A stretch of 6,613 nucleotides of DNA from FEN-1250 sp038237245 (lineage in GTDB: Bacteria > Gemmatimonadota > Gemmatimonadetes > Gemmatimonadales > Gemmatimonadaceae): positions 1 through 6,613 of the forward strand of contig JBBRYY010000145.1 in NCBI GenBank assembly GCA_038237245.1. Reading direction: 5' to 3'. A model generated the notes under the pieces. That model was given only the letters and a program-made list of their open reading frames with translations, made no database searches and was not told the DNA's origin. The position numbers were made by a program, and so were the translations under genes. Shown piece by piece: positions 5,913 to 6,613 of this stretch. The first letter of the stretch is position 1; each line of letters begins with the position of its first letter.

Positions 5913-6613
5913 GTGAGACCGTTCGAAGGCCGCCGCATCCTGCTGGGCGTCACGGGCGGGATTGCCAGCTACAAGTCCGCATGGCTCGCGCGCCTCCTCT
6001 CGCAGGAGGGCGCGGCGGTGGATGTCGTCATGACACGCGCCGCCACCGAGTTCATCGCGCCACTCACCTTCGAGGCGCTCACCGGCCGCCCCGTGCACAC
6101 GGCGTTGATCTCCCAGGGACACGCGCTCGATCACATCAAGCTCGCCAAATCGGCGGACGCGATCGTCGTCGCCCCCGCGACCGCGGACTTCTGCGCGCGC
6201 GCCGCGCATGGCCGCGCAGACGATCTCCTCGCTGCGATCCTGCTCGCCACCGAGGCGCGCGTGCTCATCGTCCCCGCGATGAACGACCGCATGTGGGCGC
6301 ACCCGCAAACTCGCTTGAATTCGAGACATTTACGCGAGATCGGCTATGGTGTGCTCGATCCCGAGGTCGGCGCGCTCGCGGCGGGCGAGGGAAGTGGCGA
6401 GGGGCGCATGCCCGAGCCGGAGACCATCGTCGCTCACGTCGCGCGCATGCTCGACGATGCCTCGTTCACCGGCAAGCACGTCGTCGTCACCGCGGGGCCC
6501 ACGCGCGAGCTCGTCGATCCCGTGCGCGTGCTCTCGAACCGGAGCAGCGGACGCATGGGCGTCGCGCTCGCCTCGGCCGCGTGGCGGCGCGGCGCGACCG
6601 TCACGCTGATCGC
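5913..6613 (+). CDS. coaBC: Bifunctional phosphopantothenoylcysteine decarboxylase / phosphopantothenate-cysteine ligase (partial, C-terminus off window)
   Basis: The CoaC half is an FMN enzyme that decarboxylates 4'-phosphopantothenoylcysteine; the CoaB half joins phosphopantothenate to cysteine using CTP. Together they carry out two cytosolic steps of coenzyme A synthesis. The 233 visible residues include the flavin-binding GVTGGIASYKSA (12-23), the catalytic His74 in HIKLAKSAD, VVAPATADF (85-93), HGRADDLL (99-106) and PAMNDRMW (121-128). The clamp motif reads LAAGEGSGEGRMPEP (155-169); the usual Cys of LACGE is Ala157. CoaB starts near 186 with GKHVVVTAGPTRELVDPVR (187-205) and SNRSSGRMG (208-216), its nucleotide-binding loop and dimer motif, and is cut at the window end. 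GTG 5913 is the only plausible start: it places the first strand correctly and no start codon is available upstream in frame. The Shine-Dalgarno is poor, so expression probably depends on readthrough of ribosomes from rpoZ, 13 bp away. Confidence 0.95.
   Translation, partial: MRPFEGRRILLGVTGGIASYKSAWLARLLSQEGAAVDVVMTRAATEFIAPLTFEALTGRPVHTALISQGHALDHIKLAKSADAIVVAPATADFCARAAHGRADDLLAAILLATEARVLIVPAMNDRMWAHPQTRLNSRHLREIGYGVLDPEVGALAAGEGSGEGRMPEPETIVAHVARMLDDASFTGKHVVVTAGPTRELVDPVRVLSNRSSGRMGVALASAAWRRGATVTLI

Noticed and set aside
4424..5953. 509-residue minus-strand frame opposite yicC, gmk, rpoZ and the coaBC start
   Set aside because: It spans four well-supported genes and three intergenic junctions and shows no recognisable domain; shadow of GC-rich coding DNA.
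1..6613. Search by eye for CRISPR repeats, insertion-sequence ends, att sites, toxin-antitoxin pairs or phage genes
   Set aside because: No direct-repeat array, transposase, terminal inverted repeats or target duplications were seen, and the conserved operons are uninterrupted.

Overview
This is a high-GC, gene-dense chromosomal window that looks like ordinary bacterial core genome with one lineage-specific outer-membrane gene. My best guess at the source is Gemmatimonadota or a close relative. That rests on the GC-rich codon use, a secreted protein with an Asp-Thr/Ser-rich leader followed by a TonB plug, and a divergent omega subunit. No search was possible, so the taxonomy is inference.

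Left part (1-576). A partial minus-strand gene encodes a small membrane protein with four apparent transmembrane segments; its C-terminal end is outside the window. About 200 bp of non-coding DNA follow. They hold a hairpin with a short T-run (read on the minus strand) and a likely promoter for the tRNA.

Middle part (577-4132). A complete class II tRNA-Leu(CAA) gene lies only 20 bp upstream of pepA (leucyl aminopeptidase, all metal and catalytic residues present). The gap contains just the pepA ribosome binding site, so tRNA and mRNA are probably co-transcribed. The pepA stop codon overlaps what I think is a CTG start for a secreted TonB-plug/beta-barrel protein. This start has a strong GGAGG site and gives a proper signal peptide, which the conventional GTG start 33 bp downstream does not.

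Right part (4129-6613). A consensus TTGACA -35 element overlaps the stop codon of the barrel gene and probably starts the conserved operon yicC - gmk - rpoZ - coaBC (coaBC runs off the window). The genes are packed tightly: a 4-base ATGA overlap for yicC/gmk, zero spacing for gmk/rpoZ and 13 bp for rpoZ/coaBC. The products are an RNase-type YicC protein, guanylate kinase, the RNA polymerase omega subunit and the two-domain coenzyme A biosynthesis enzyme. This is a known arrangement linking RNA metabolism, GMP/GDP supply, transcription and CoA synthesis.

I see no CRISPR array, insertion sequence, phage gene or defence system, and I do not think the window hides a new system. The points most worth checking are an Ala where CoaBC normally has its catalytic Cys, the non-canonical CTG start with a very stable UNCG-type hairpin just inside the gene, the tRNA-pepA dicistron, and the nearly leaderless yicC start.
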